A DNA stretch of 64,000 bases, taken from positions 372,001 to 436,000 of the forward strand of contig NZ_JBLXJC010000001.1 of the NCBI RefSeq assembly GCF_048269205.1, written 5' to 3'. This DNA is from Emcibacter sp048269205 (GTDB lineage: Bacteria > Pseudomonadota > Alphaproteobacteria > Sphingomonadales > Emcibacteraceae). A program made the position numbers and the translations under genes. Below the pieces are notes generated by a model. The model was not told the DNA's origin. It ran no database searches and was given only the letters and a program-made list of their open reading frames with translations. Position 1 is the first letter of the stretch; each line of letters opens with the position of its first letter. Positions 34,893 through 43,040 of this stretch are shown here, in pieces.

Positions 34893-35540
34893 ATGGAACA
34901 TCAGTCGCCTATCCCATCCATGCAACCCATGCCTGGTATGGAATATAAGTCCCGGACCGCCAGCCCCGCCGGACCCGTGTCGTCATTCCGTCAGGCGCGG
35001 CGCACCCGACGCCGGAAGCGTGCCGAAAAGCTCCTGACCGCCGCCCTGGAGCCAAAGGGGCCGCGTATCAGGGTCATCCCGCCGGAAGCCGGTAGTGTGG
35101 GACCGACGGTGCAGACGGCCCGCAAGCTGACGCCGGACCCGCTGAAATCTTATGAAGAACGGGGTATTCTCGGCTCCCGGCAGCTCTGGGCCGCCCATTC
35201 CATTCGCCAGGCCTACCGACTTATTACTGAAGGTACCGGTCCCCGGGTGACCAGCTTTACCGAAGTGATGGTGCAGAACAGCCGGCGCTCGAACCTTGGG
35301 GAAAGTGAACGTGAGGTCCTGCTAAAGGATCGTTACACCGACTGGGTCGACAGAATGACGGAGGAGAAGCTGATGGTCGGTCCCGTCCTTGATCTGGTGG
35401 TGGAGGAGGCCTCTTTGGCCGGGATTGACAGGAAATGGCGACGCCGCAAGGGCTGGGCCAAAGGTCACCTTCAACAGTCTCTGGATCTCTACATAAAGGT
35501 GGTGCAGCCAAAAAGGACTGGCGGAGGGCCGGATCAATGA
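34893..35540 (+). CDS. Conserved alphaproteobacterial protein, first gene of the lysis cassette
   Basis: A 215-residue protein without an assigned function. The N-terminal 90 residues are basic and Pro-rich (FRQARRTRRRKRAEKLL), and the C-terminal half contains RYTDWVDRMTEEKLMVGPVL followed by a tryptophan/Arg-rich segment (KWRRRKGWAKGHLQQSLDLY). The C-terminal part recalls the DUF6456 domain, a weak assignment. A perfect AAAGGAGG site precedes the ATG at 34893, which rules out the longer open frame beginning at 34701. Its stop overlaps the start of the M15 peptidase gene (ATGA), so it is translationally coupled to the lysis genes and may regulate them. Confidence 0.75.
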   Translation: MEHQSPIPSMQPMPGMEYKSRTASPAGPVSSFRQARRTRRRKRAEKLLTAALEPKGPRIRVIPPEAGSVGPTVQTARKLTPDPLKSYEERGILGSRQLWAAHSIRQAYRLITEGTGPRVTSFTEVMVQNSRRSNLGESEREVLLKDRYTDWVDRMTEEKLMVGPVLDLVVEEASLAGIDRKWRRRKGWAKGHLQQSLDLYIKVVQPKRTGGGPDQ

Positions 35541-36022
35541 AGCTGTCTGAGCATTTTTCTCTGGCGGAGCTTTGTCACAGCCAGACCGCCCTGAGGCACG
35601 GGCTTGAGAACAGCCCGGGAGAAAGGGAGTTGAGATGCCTTCGCCACCTGGCGGAAGATTTTCTGGAACCGCTGCGCCGCCTTGTCGGCCGTCCCTTCAG
35701 TCCGACCAGCGGCTATCGTTGTCCGCCGCTGAACCGGTTGATCGGATCTTCCGACACCTCCCAGCATGTGCGGGGTGAGGCGGTGGATCTGAAAATTCCA
35801 GGTTTTGACCTCCGTGAACTTGCTTCCCTGATCCGGCGGGAGCTGACCTTCGATCAGTTGATCCTGGAATATCACAGGGTCGCCGAACCGGACAGCGGCT
35901 GGCTGCATTGTTCACTGGTGGACCCGGCCTCGGGCCGCAAAAACCGGGGGCAGGCGCTGATTTTTGACGGCACCACATACAGGGAGATGGATGATGTCCT
36001 TACTGTCCAGGCTGATCGGTAG
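35537..36022 (+). CDS. M15A-family peptidase, endolysin-like
   Basis: A 161-residue D,D-/L,D-carboxypeptidase-like enzyme that would cut peptidoglycan peptides. The zinc-site pattern is present: SGYRCPPLNRLIGSSDTSQH with His, then GEAVDL with Asp six residues on, and WLHC near residue 130 providing the third ligand. There is no signal peptide, as in phage endolysins that reach the wall through a holin. It starts inside the stop of the previous gene and its end overlaps the holin gene by about 30 bases. Confidence 0.9.
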   Translation: MKLSEHFSLAELCHSQTALRHGLENSPGERELRCLRHLAEDFLEPLRRLVGRPFSPTSGYRCPPLNRLIGSSDTSQHVRGEAVDLKIPGFDLRELASLIRRELTFDQLILEYHRVAEPDSGWLHCSLVDPASGRKNRGQALIFDGTTYREMDDVLTVQADR

Positions 36023-36404
36023 TCCGGCGGTGGATGCGGTCTCTGCAGTGGGCAATGTGTTCGACAGGCTCTTCACCAGCGATGAGGAAAAGGCCCAGGC
36101 GGCGGCAGTGATGGAAAAAATCCGCCAGCAACCGCAAATCCTGCAGGCGGAAATCAACCGCATCGAGGCGGCGCACCGTTCTGTATTCGTGGCCGGCTGG
36201 CGTCCCTTTATCGGCTGGGTCTGTGGGGTCGGTTTTCTCTGGGCCTTTCTGCTGCACCCCTTGTTTGAATGGCTGGTGGTTCTGCAGGGGCTAGATATTA
36301 CAGCGCCCCTCATTGTCACCGACAACATGATGGAGTTGGTCCTTGCCCTGTTGGGCCTTGGGGCGCTGAGGAGTGCGGAAAAAATATCCGGGCGCAGCAA
36401 ATGA
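35991..36404 (+). CDS. 3-TM holin of the gene-transfer-agent release type
   Basis: A 137-residue membrane protein. After a polar helix (SDEEKAQAAAVMEKIRQQPQ) come hydrophobic helices around HRSVFVAGWRPFIGWVCGVG and DNMMELVLALLGLGALR, with WRPFIGW a hallmark of the GTA_holin_3TM family. Such holins open the inner membrane so that an endolysin can reach the wall and release phage or gene transfer agents. AGGGAG lies 4 or 7 bases before the paired ATGs at 35991 and 35994. The start overlaps the M15 peptidase, giving a compact two-gene lysis module. Confidence 0.88.
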   Translation: MMSLLSRLIGSPAVDAVSAVGNVFDRLFTSDEEKAQAAAVMEKIRQQPQILQAEINRIEAAHRSVFVAGWRPFIGWVCGVGFLWAFLLHPLFEWLVVLQGLDITAPLIVTDNMMELVLALLGLGALRSAEKISGRSK

Positions 36405-36493
36405 TATCGGGGCAAATTAGCGCCTTCTAACCCCTTGCTTTTGTCCGGGTGATCGGGGACACTGGGAACGACAATATTCAAGGGGAATTTTTG

Positions 36494-37189
36494 ATGAAGA
36501 AAGTTGCGATCGGACTGATTGTTATTCTGTTGATTGTTCTGGGTGTTCTCTTTTATTTCGGATCCCAGGCCAGCAGTATTATTCATAAAGCTGTGGTTGA
36601 ATATGGGCCGGATGTGACCGGGACCAGCGTCGGGTTGGACGGTGTTAATGTGTCCTTCCTGGGCGGTACCGCCGGGATCAACGGACTTGTGGTTGGCAAT
36701 CCGGAAGGATTCAAATCGGCACATGCCTTCAAGGTGGGCTCGGTCGATATCTCCATGGATGTGAAATCGGTAACCTCCGATGTCATCCACATCAGGGAAG
36801 TGCGCATTGACGGCGCCGACCTGATTTACGAGATCGGTACCAAAGGCAACAATATCGGCAAATTGCAGGATAACGTGCAGAAATATATGTCCAGGTTCGG
36901 CGAAAGCGACAGTGAAAGCACCAAAAAATTTGTCATTGACGATATTTATGTGACGGGTACCAGGGTACAGCTGGCGACCGACCTGCTTGGCGGCAAGAGC
37001 ACGGGCCTGACCCTGCCGGACATTCATCTTGAGGATATCGGCAACGACGGCGACGGTGCCAGTGGTGCCGAAGTCATGGACAAGGTGCTGGGCGCAGTCA
37101 ACAGCGGGCTCAGCAAGATTGTCACCAAGGACATGATGAACAAGGCCCTGAAAGATGTGGGCAGCAAGCTCAAGGGCCTGATCAAATAA
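36494..37189 (+). CDS. AsmA-like membrane-anchored protein
   Basis: A 231-residue protein with one N-terminal membrane anchor (VAIGLIVILLIVLGVLFYFG) and a periplasmic body. The segment after the anchor (PDVTGTSVGLDGVNVSFLGG, GLVVGNPEGFKSAHAF) resembles the N-terminal repeats of AsmA/DUF748 proteins, which shuttle or regulate lipids at the envelope; here the protein is short and has only that part. The ATG at 36494 is preceded by AAGGGGAATTTTTG. It lies downstream of the holin in the same direction, separated by 89 bases, and is followed by a terminator-like stem, so it may not belong to the lysis unit. Confidence 0.7.
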   Translation: MKKVAIGLIVILLIVLGVLFYFGSQASSIIHKAVVEYGPDVTGTSVGLDGVNVSFLGGTAGINGLVVGNPEGFKSAHAFKVGSVDISMDVKSVTSDVIHIREVRIDGADLIYEIGTKGNNIGKLQDNVQKYMSRFGESDSESTKKFVIDDIYVTGTRVQLATDLLGGKSTGLTLPDIHLEDIGNDGDGASGAEVMDKVLGAVNSGLSKIVTKDMMNKALKDVGSKLKGLIK

Positions 37190-37218
37190 GGCTGATATAG
37201 CCAAACTGAGAACTATTG

Positions 37219-37259
37219 AGGGCGGTGCGGATCCGGGCGTGGATTCCGGGCCGCCCTTT
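37219..37259 (+). terminator. Terminator after the AsmA-like gene
   Basis: AGGGCGG (37219-37225) pairs with CCGCCCT (37251-37257) and is followed by TT. The 25-base loop contains a further GC-rich self-complementary segment. Confidence 0.55.
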
Positions 37260-37324
37260 CCACTTGCATGACAGTGTGATTTACCCAACAATGAATGATC
37301 ACAAATTGCAGAACGGGGAATGTC

Positions 37325-37891
37325 ATGCTTTATCTGGCCATTTTAGTTGTTTTTATTATTGCCATAATCTACTGGCTTTATGCTGCACTGATTAAAAAGC
37401 GCAACCGGGCGCTGGAAGCCTTGTCCGGTATCGATGTACAGCTGAAAAAACGTCATGACCTGCTGCCCAATATCCTGACCATCGCCAAGAAATTCATGGA
37501 GCATGAAAAGGAGCTCCTGACCCGGGTGACGGAACTGCGCAATCTGGCGGGTCGTGACTATAATCCGGCCAACCCGGAGGAGGTCGGCAAACACCTGGAA
37601 GCGGGAAAAGGGTTTCAGTCCGCCATGATGCAGCTTTTTGCGGTGGCGGAAAATTATCCGGACCTCAAGTCTCACCAGAATATGATCCAGGCCCAGCAGG
37701 CTTACGAAGAAGTGGAAGGCCATATCTCTGCCGCCCGCAGATTTTACAACAGCAGCGTCACCGACCTCAATGATGCGGTGCAGATTTTTCCGTCCAGCGT
37801 CATTGCCTCCCACCTGAATATCCGTTCCATGCCCTATTTTGAAATGGACGAGGCAGAGAAAAAACCGGTGAACGCGGCAGAGTTCCTCTAG
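37325..37891 (+). CDS. LemA family protein
   Basis: A 188-residue protein with one N-terminal membrane helix (LAILVVFIIAIIYWLYAALI) and an extended helical cytoplasmic or periplasmic domain. LemA features are visible: NRALEALSGIDVQLKKRHDL, LLPNILTIAKKFMEHE, then ENYPDLKSHQNM and RRFYNSSVTDLND. LemA proteins are envelope-associated, often paired with DUF3137 or TPM genes, but their biochemical role is unsettled. GGGGAATGTC precedes the ATG. It is followed 10 bases later by the DUF3137 gene, so the two form an operon. Confidence 0.93.
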   Translation: MLYLAILVVFIIAIIYWLYAALIKKRNRALEALSGIDVQLKKRHDLLPNILTIAKKFMEHEKELLTRVTELRNLAGRDYNPANPEEVGKHLEAGKGFQSAMMQLFAVAENYPDLKSHQNMIQAQQAYEEVEGHISAARRFYNSSVTDLNDAVQIFPSSVIASHLNIRSMPYFEMDEAEKKPVNAAEFL

Positions 37892-37901
37892 GGGACGATC
37901 A

Positions 37902-38855
37902 ATGGATTTCGGTGCATCGCTGAAAGGGCTTGAGGGGTTCGAGGCCTTCTTTGAAACGGAACTGCTTCCCGGTCTCCAGGAGATAGAAGCCGAACGTCCC
38001 CGGGCCATGAATATCTTCACTGCGGCGGTCATTCTGGCAATAACGGTGTTTGCCGCTGCTGGATATTTCATATTTATCCGCCATATGGCGGAACCCCAGG
38101 TCATGATCTTTGCGGGGATGGCCTGTGTCGGGATCGGCGCTCTGGGACTCAAGCCCCTGTCCAACCTGCAGAAAAAGGCCAAGGGGCGGATCATGGCTGC
38201 CCTGTGCCGTTATCTGGGACTGGAATACCAGATGAAGCCCGGAAATCAGCCGGTCGGCACCTTCAAGCATCTGCATCTTATTCCCGGCCATAACAAGCGC
38301 AAGACTGAAGACCGGATATTCGGTGTGGTCAGGGGTGTCGATTTCAACCTGTTCGAGGCCATGCTAATCCGGGAAAGCCGGGACAGCAAGGGCCGCAAGA
38401 GCAGCCGGACGGTTTTTCGCGGCCTCCTGTCACATTTTGATTTTCACAAGAATTTTTCCGGCACCACCATCATCCGCAAGGACAAATCAGCTATTGGAAA
38501 TTTCTTTGACGGCGCCTTCAGTGAGGGGGAACGGGTCAGGCTGGAGGATCCGGAATTCGAGCGGCTGTTCGAGGTCTATGCCACCGATCAGGTAGAGGCC
38601 CGTTATCTGCTTACCCCGACCTTTATGGAGCGCATCAAGCAGCTCTCTGCCCTTGTGGGGACAGAAAACCTGCAACTGGCTTTCGACAAGGGCAATCTCT
38701 ATCTGTCGATCCGCAAATCGGAGAATAGTTTCGAGGGTGGGTCCATGTTTTCAAACTTCGCCGACCCTGAACGCATTCACAAAAGCGCCCGGGAGCTGGC
38801 CCTGATCTATGATGTGGTGGAAGTGCTCAGGCTGGAGCTCGAGACCCGCGTCTAG
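37902..38855 (+). CDS. DUF3137 domain-containing membrane protein
   Basis: A 317-residue protein with two close membrane helices near residues 42-83 (FTAAVILAITVFAAAGYFIF; VMIFAGMACVGIGALGL) and a large soluble C-terminal domain. Family blocks include RTVFRGLLSHFDFHKNFSGT, FEVYATDQVEARYLLTP and LSIRKSENSFEGGSMF. DUF3137 genes frequently follow LemA genes, as here, and probably act with them at the membrane; the function is not established. It converges on the MAPEG gene with a 47-base gap. Confidence 0.9.
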   Translation: MDFGASLKGLEGFEAFFETELLPGLQEIEAERPRAMNIFTAAVILAITVFAAAGYFIFIRHMAEPQVMIFAGMACVGIGALGLKPLSNLQKKAKGRIMAALCRYLGLEYQMKPGNQPVGTFKHLHLIPGHNKRKTEDRIFGVVRGVDFNLFEAMLIRESRDSKGRKSSRTVFRGLLSHFDFHKNFSGTTIIRKDKSAIGNFFDGAFSEGERVRLEDPEFERLFEVYATDQVEARYLLTPTFMERIKQLSALVGTENLQLAFDKGNLYLSIRKSENSFEGGSMFSNFADPERIHKSARELALIYDVVEVLRLELETRV

Positions 38856-38902
38856 CTTCTTTTCTGAAGGCGGGGTTCTCTTTAACACTGAGCAATCTAG
38901 TA

Positions 38903-39310
38903 TCAGAGATTCATCAGCAAAAGCCTGATCCACATGGCCAGCACTACGGCAAGGCCTGTCCCGAACACACAGAGCCGGTGGTAGACATTGTTATAGGTGC
39001 TGTGGATGAAGGCCTGCAACAGCCTGAGCCCCAGGAACCCCCAGGCCATATAGGCAAAGATGTTATCTTCCTGTCCCTTGACCAGAATGGCCAGGCAGAC
39101 CGCATAGAACAACACCGGCACTTCATAGAGGTTTGACCAGTGGCGGGTTGGTTTCTTCACATATTCCGGCGGTTCGGCCCCGTCCAGGGTTTTGTAATAA
39201 TAGGACGGAACATCGCCCAGCCGCACCGATTTGAACCGTCCGATTACCAGGATCGGTGAATAGAGGACGGTGAAAATGGCCATCAAAGCCATGGGATAAA
39301 AAACCGACAT
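38903..39310 (-). CDS. MAPEG family protein
   Basis: A 135-residue membrane protein with four hydrophobic helices. It is recognised by the family pattern FKSVRLGDVPSYYYKTL, then HWSNLYEVPVLFYAVCLAIL and GFLGLRLLQAFIHSTYN, in which the NL-EVP and LR-Q-H-TYN elements line the glutathione site of MAPEG enzymes. Eukaryotic relatives are glutathione transferases and eicosanoid synthases; bacterial substrates are mostly unknown. It stands alone between convergent and divergent neighbours. Confidence 0.88.
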   Translation of the reverse strand: MSVFYPMALMAIFTVLYSPILVIGRFKSVRLGDVPSYYYKTLDGAEPPEYVKKPTRHWSNLYEVPVLFYAVCLAILVKGQEDNIFAYMAWGFLGLRLLQAFIHSTYNNVYHRLCVFGTGLAVVLAMWIRLLLMNL

Positions 39311-39438
39311 TATTCTTCCCCTTCTTTTCTGTACGCTTTACAGGGTATCAGAGTTTTTTATCATATGTTATGCATTTATAAACCTGCGGCCATACAGCAA
39401 TGGATAAGGAGAAGGCCGGGATATTCAGGGAGCGTTCC

Positions 39439-40545
39439 ATGTTTTTTATAAGGGTTCTGGTCTTTATCGGGTTTGCCGTTCCGGCCCAGGCGCAGATCGA
39501 GGCGCCGGTGTTTGATGCTGTACAGGCGGAGAAATTTGCAGCTCTGGCCCTGAAGTGCATTCACAAGGAATATCCCAACAAGATTTCACATAGCATGAAG
39601 GATGATACTGCCGTGGCCCCGCCCCGGGAGCTGCATCCGGTGTTTTACGGCTGTTTCGACTGGCATTCGGCGGTGCACGGGCACTGGATGCTTGTGCGAT
39701 TGCTGAGTGTGGGACCGGATGACGCGTACAAAAGGCGTATTCTGCCGGCCCTGGCCCGCAGCTTTACCCCCGGCAGGGTCGCGGGGGAGGTGGCCTATTT
39801 CCGGGCGCGCATGGGCAGTTCCTTTGAACGGCCCTACGGTCTGGCCTGGTTCCTGCAACTGATGACCGAACTCAGACAGTGGGATGATCCGCTGGGATAT
39901 CAATGGGCCAGTACGCTCCAGCCGCTTGAGGCGGTGGTGGTGGAAAATATCAAGATCTGGTTGCCCAAACTGGTCTATCCGGTGCGTATCGGTACCCATA
40001 ACCAGACCGCTTTCGCTTTCGGTCTGATGCTGGACTGGGCGCGGGAGGCGGGGGACCAGGAACTTGAGCAGATGATTGTCACCCGGTCCCTGGAATTCCA
40101 TGCAAAGGATGTGAAATGCCCGTTGGCCTATGAGCCCTCCGGCGAGGATTTTCTTTCTCCCTGCCTGATGGAAGCGGATCTCATGCGCCGGGTTCTGCCG
40201 CCGAAGAAATATGCAAAATGGTTCCGCAAGTTCATGCCGCAGGTGCCAAGAAACGGCAGCTGGAAATGGCTTGTCCCGGGCATTGTTGGCGATCTTGCAG
40301 ACGGAAAGCTGGCCCATCTTGACGGGCTTAACCTGTCCAGGGCCTGGAATATGGAAAATATTGCTGCGGCGCTGCCGGAGCGGGAACGCCGGCGGGCTTC
40401 CCTGCTCAATGCGGCCCAGGTGCACCGGATTGTCGGTCTGCAGGCGGTGACCGGCGAACATTATGCAGGCGGTCACTGGCTCGCCAGTTTCGCTACTTAT
40501 CTGATGACGGGGCGGGGGCTGGACGCCCCTCCCGGATCGTGGTAA
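39439..40545 (+). CDS. DUF2891 family exported protein
   Basis: A 368-residue protein with a signal peptide (MFFIRVLVFIGFAVPAQAQ), probably periplasmic. The family signature HPVFYGCFDWHSAVHGHWML is clear, as are RPYGLAWFLQL, GTHNQTAFAFGLML and AGGHWLASFATYL, which look like helices of an alpha/alpha-toroid fold. No activity is established for DUF2891. AGGGAGCGTTCC before the ATG at 39439 decides the start against an upstream ATG at 39400. It is followed by a 112-base gap to the HhH protein. Confidence 0.88.
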   Translation: MFFIRVLVFIGFAVPAQAQIEAPVFDAVQAEKFAALALKCIHKEYPNKISHSMKDDTAVAPPRELHPVFYGCFDWHSAVHGHWMLVRLLSVGPDDAYKRRILPALARSFTPGRVAGEVAYFRARMGSSFERPYGLAWFLQLMTELRQWDDPLGYQWASTLQPLEAVVVENIKIWLPKLVYPVRIGTHNQTAFAFGLMLDWAREAGDQELEQMIVTRSLEFHAKDVKCPLAYEPSGEDFLSPCLMEADLMRRVLPPKKYAKWFRKFMPQVPRNGSWKWLVPGIVGDLADGKLAHLDGLNLSRAWNMENIAAALPERERRRASLLNAAQVHRIVGLQAVTGEHYAGGHWLASFATYLMTGRGLDAPPGSW

Positions 40546-40657
40546 AATTCACAAATATGTAACAAAAACTACATACTTATGTCATTTACCCGCAGGGTGG
40601 ATGGGCATACAATGCCTACCAGAAAATAACGTATCTACATAATAGCGGAGGAAGTGC

Positions 40658-41185
40658 ATGGCATACTTATTGTCTGATGTGAATGGAATCGGTCCGACCA
40701 CCCAGAAGCTTCTGGAGGCGCATGGCATTAAAACAGTTGCAGCGTTGAGCAAGATGACACCCGAAAAACTCTCTGAAATACAGGGCTTTTCGGTGCTTCG
40801 GGCATCCCGGGTGATTGAGGCGGCTATTCTTCTGACTTCTTCTGCGCCTACTGTCGCGCCGACGGCCCAAAAACCTGCGGCTCAAAAAACCGCTGCCCAG
40901 AAACCCGCTGCCCAGAAACCTGCCGCCAAGAAAACTGCGTCAAAGAAACCGGCAACAAAGAAGGCTTCTGCCAAGAAAACCGATAAGAAAGCAGACAAAA
41001 AGAAAGCGGTAAAGAAAAAGGACGCCAAAAAGGACAAGGCCAAAAAAGCTGAAGCAAAGAAAAAGTCCGCCGATAAAAAGAAAAAAGACACAAAGAAAAA
41101 GGCCGACAAGAAAAAGCCCGTGAAAAAAGCGGACAAGAAAAAAACTGCCGCCAAATCCAAGAGCAAGTCCAAAAAGAAAAAATAA
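40658..41185 (+). CDS. Helix-hairpin-helix protein with histone-H1-like Lys/Ala tail
   Basis: A 175-residue nucleoid-type protein. Residues 8-55 form a helix-hairpin-helix pair (VNGIGPTTQKLLEAHGIKTV, LSKMTPEKLSEIQGF) as found in non-sequence-specific DNA binders. From residue 70 to the end the protein is almost only Lys, Ala, Pro, Ser and Thr, with repeated AQKPAA and KKADKKK units, like histone H1 and the bacterial AlgP proteins. A strong site GGAGGAAGTGC precedes the ATG. The domain order (HhH then tail) is less common than the bare Lys-rich tails. It is the first gene of a neighbourhood rich in polyphosphate-type domains (CYTH, CHAD); a role in binding DNA and possibly polyphosphate is inferred. 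Confidence 0.85.
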   Translation: MAYLLSDVNGIGPTTQKLLEAHGIKTVAALSKMTPEKLSEIQGFSVLRASRVIEAAILLTSSAPTVAPTAQKPAAQKTAAQKPAAQKPAAKKTASKKPATKKASAKKTDKKADKKKAVKKKDAKKDKAKKAEAKKKSADKKKKDTKKKADKKKPVKKADKKKTAAKSKSKSKKKK

Positions 41186-41290
41186 ACAATTCGTTAACCA
41201 AGGAGTGATATAGTTAATTTCCGAAGGGGGAAGCTGGACAATACCATATCTGGTGTTTTATGTTACTAAGCTATACCAGATGTAACAGTC

Positions 41291-41737
41291 ATGAACTTTG
41301 GAAAAACTATGGGCGCAAAGCCGACAGCCAGGGACGTTTTCAGAAAAGCCGACGGTCTTCCGATTTCGGTAAAGGCTATCATTACGCTTGAAGACAAGGT
41401 CCTGCTGCTCCAGGAACATGACGAGGAATGGGAGCTTCCGGGCGGGAAACTGGACAAGGGTGAAGCCCTTGAAGATACCCTGCACCGCGAGGTGTACGAG
41501 GAAACCGGCCTCAAGATCAAATCGGCAAATCTGGTTGATCTTTGTGTCCGTTCCCGGGACCGGGGCCGCACTGATATCTGTGTGGCCACCTATTACTGCA
41601 AGGTAAAATTTTCTTCCCTGAAGGATGTCACAATCTCCGAAGAGCACATCTGTGCAGGGCTGTTCAGAAAAAAACAGTTGGAACGGCTCTATATGCTTGA
41701 TATCTATCGTGCGGTTGCTGGAAAAATCCTGTCCTGA
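41291..41737 (+). CDS. NUDIX hydrolase
   Basis: A 148-residue pyrophosphohydrolase. The complete Nudix box is readable: GGKLDKGEALEDTLHREVYE followed by ETG, matching Gx5Ex7REUxEExGU, so the metal-binding Glu residues are intact. It would hydrolyse a nucleoside-diphosphate-linked compound or a related phosphoanhydride; sequence does not say which. The ribosome site is weak and a second ATG lies six codons in. It is 45 bases before the CYTH gene on the same strand, so the two probably share a transcript. Confidence 0.92.
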   Translation: MNFGKTMGAKPTARDVFRKADGLPISVKAIITLEDKVLLLQEHDEEWELPGGKLDKGEALEDTLHREVYEETGLKIKSANLVDLCVRSRDRGRTDICVATYYCKVKFSSLKDVTISEEHICAGLFRKKQLERLYMLDIYRAVAGKILS

Positions 41738-41782
41738 TCCGGCGTTATTGTCCATCTGTTATCTGTTACCAGAGTATTTTTT

Positions 41783-42292
41783 ATGTCCGATAATTCTTCG
41801 AACGTTGAAATCGAACGGAAATTTCTTGTTTCCGGGCGTCCCGACGGTGAACTTGTCAAGCGTCAGTCTATTCGTCAGGGGTATATCGCCCGCGAAGGCG
41901 GCAATACGGTGCGCATTCGCCAGAAAAACGATAAATTCATTCTGAGCATAAAAGCGAAAAAAGGGCGTAATGAACGCTATGAACTGGAGTATGAGGTTAA
42001 CGAGACCGACGCTACGCTTCTGTTCAGCCTGTGCAACGGCCCCCTGATCGAGAAAACCAGGGAGGTCCATAGCTATCGTGGCCATCTCTGGGAGGTGGAT
42101 ATCTTCCACGGCGTCAATGACGGCCTGGTGATCGCCGAGGTGGAGCTGGACCGGGCTGACGAGGCGGTTGTAAAGCCGGACTGGATCGGCCGTGAGGTCA
42201 GCCAGGATGCCCGCTTTTTCAATGCCTATCTGTTCAGTCATCCCTTTATCGGCTGGGGGCTGACCTATGACGAACTTCTCGGCGGAAAATAG
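41783..42292 (+). CDS. CYTH domain protein, inorganic triphosphatase-like
   Basis: A 169-residue member of the CYTH triphosphate-tunnel family. The N-terminal ExExK signature is EIERK (Glu9, Glu11, Lys13), followed by the tunnel strands GYIAREGGNTVRIRQKN, KFILSIKAKKGRNERYELEY and HLWEVDIFHGVNDGLVIAEV. Bacterial single-domain members hydrolyse inorganic triphosphate or thiamine triphosphate. It converges on the ParA gene with a 4-base gap and sits close to a protein with CYTH-like and CHAD domains, pointing to phosphoanhydride metabolism. Confidence 0.93.
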   Translation: MSDNSSNVEIERKFLVSGRPDGELVKRQSIRQGYIAREGGNTVRIRQKNDKFILSIKAKKGRNERYELEYEVNETDATLLFSLCNGPLIEKTREVHSYRGHLWEVDIFHGVNDGLVIAEVELDRADEAVVKPDWIGREVSQDARFFNAYLFSHPFIGWGLTYDELLGGK

Positions 42293-42296
42293 CCGC

Positions 42297-43040
42297 TCAG
42301 AGCAGCTGCAGGCGGAACTTCAGGTCTTCCCATAACGAGTTATACATCAGGGCTGGCGGGCTTGACGGCGCGAAGGCGTGCACCGGTGCCCGCTTTATGC
42401 CCATCTGCTCCACAATGCTTGAATAGGGAATATAGCTGTTGAGAAATTCCGGATATTCGTCGGATGCATGATCGATAATGTCCCGATGCAGTTTTTTGCG
42501 CCGGTCTACCATGGAAAAGAAGGGCCAGACCCGGGAATTGTCGTATCCCTTTTCTTCCCGGAAGTTCATCAGCTGTTCATAGGTCCTGAGTGACAGGCTG
42601 GTGGGGATAATCGGCACCAGCAAGCCATCGGCAATGGAAAAGATATGTTCCGACAGGGCCGAGATGCTGGGCGGGCAGTCCAGCACCAGAAGATCATATT
42701 CATTGGTTACCGGCTTGAAGATCTTGAACAGGGTGGTCAGTTTCTTTTCCATCAGTTCGATATCCAGCAGGCGATAGGAAAAGTCCGCTGGCAGAATGTC
42801 CAGATTGTCATAGTCGGTTCCCTTGATCAGCCGGTCAAGGTCGTGCTTTTTGTCCACCAGTCCCCGGGTGCCGCCTTTAATTCTCGGTTTGACCCGGAAG
42901 TAGTAGGTGGATGACGCCTGCGGGTCCAGATCCCAGAACAGCACCTTGAAGCCCTCGCGGGCGGCAAGATAGGCAATATTGACGGCAGTAGCGGTTTTGC
43001 CTACACCGCCCTTGATGTTAAAGACGCCAAGTGTTTTCAT
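42297..43040 (-). CDS. ParA/MinD-type ATPase of the CHAD locus
   Basis: A 247-residue deviant-Walker ATPase. KGGVGKT with signature Lys10 and Lys15 lies at the N-terminus, followed by FWDLDPQASSTYYF (Walker A') and LLVLDCPPSISALSEH (Walker B). There is no N-terminal DNA-binding domain, no adjacent parB and no origin features, so it is not a standard partition or chromosome ParA. Its ATG overlaps the end of the CHAD gene by four bases, so it is co-translated with a CHAD protein. ParA-type ATPases position plasmids, carboxysomes and other cargo on the nucleoid; placing polyphosphate granules is an attractive but unproven role here. Confidence 0.9.
   Translation of the reverse strand: MKTLGVFNIKGGVGKTATAVNIAYLAAREGFKVLFWDLDPQASSTYYFRVKPRIKGGTRGLVDKKHDLDRLIKGTDYDNLDILPADFSYRLLDIELMEKKLTTLFKIFKPVTNEYDLLVLDCPPSISALSEHIFSIADGLLVPIIPTSLSLRTYEQLMNFREEKGYDNSRVWPFFSMVDRRKKLHRDIIDHASDEYPEFLNSYIPYSSIVEQMGIKRAPVHAFAPSSPPALMYNSLWEDLKFRLQLL

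Noticed and set aside
42297..43040. ParA gene as part of a chromosome or plasmid partition locus
   Set aside because: There is no parB, no parS-like repeats and no origin features; the gene is instead coupled to a CHAD gene.
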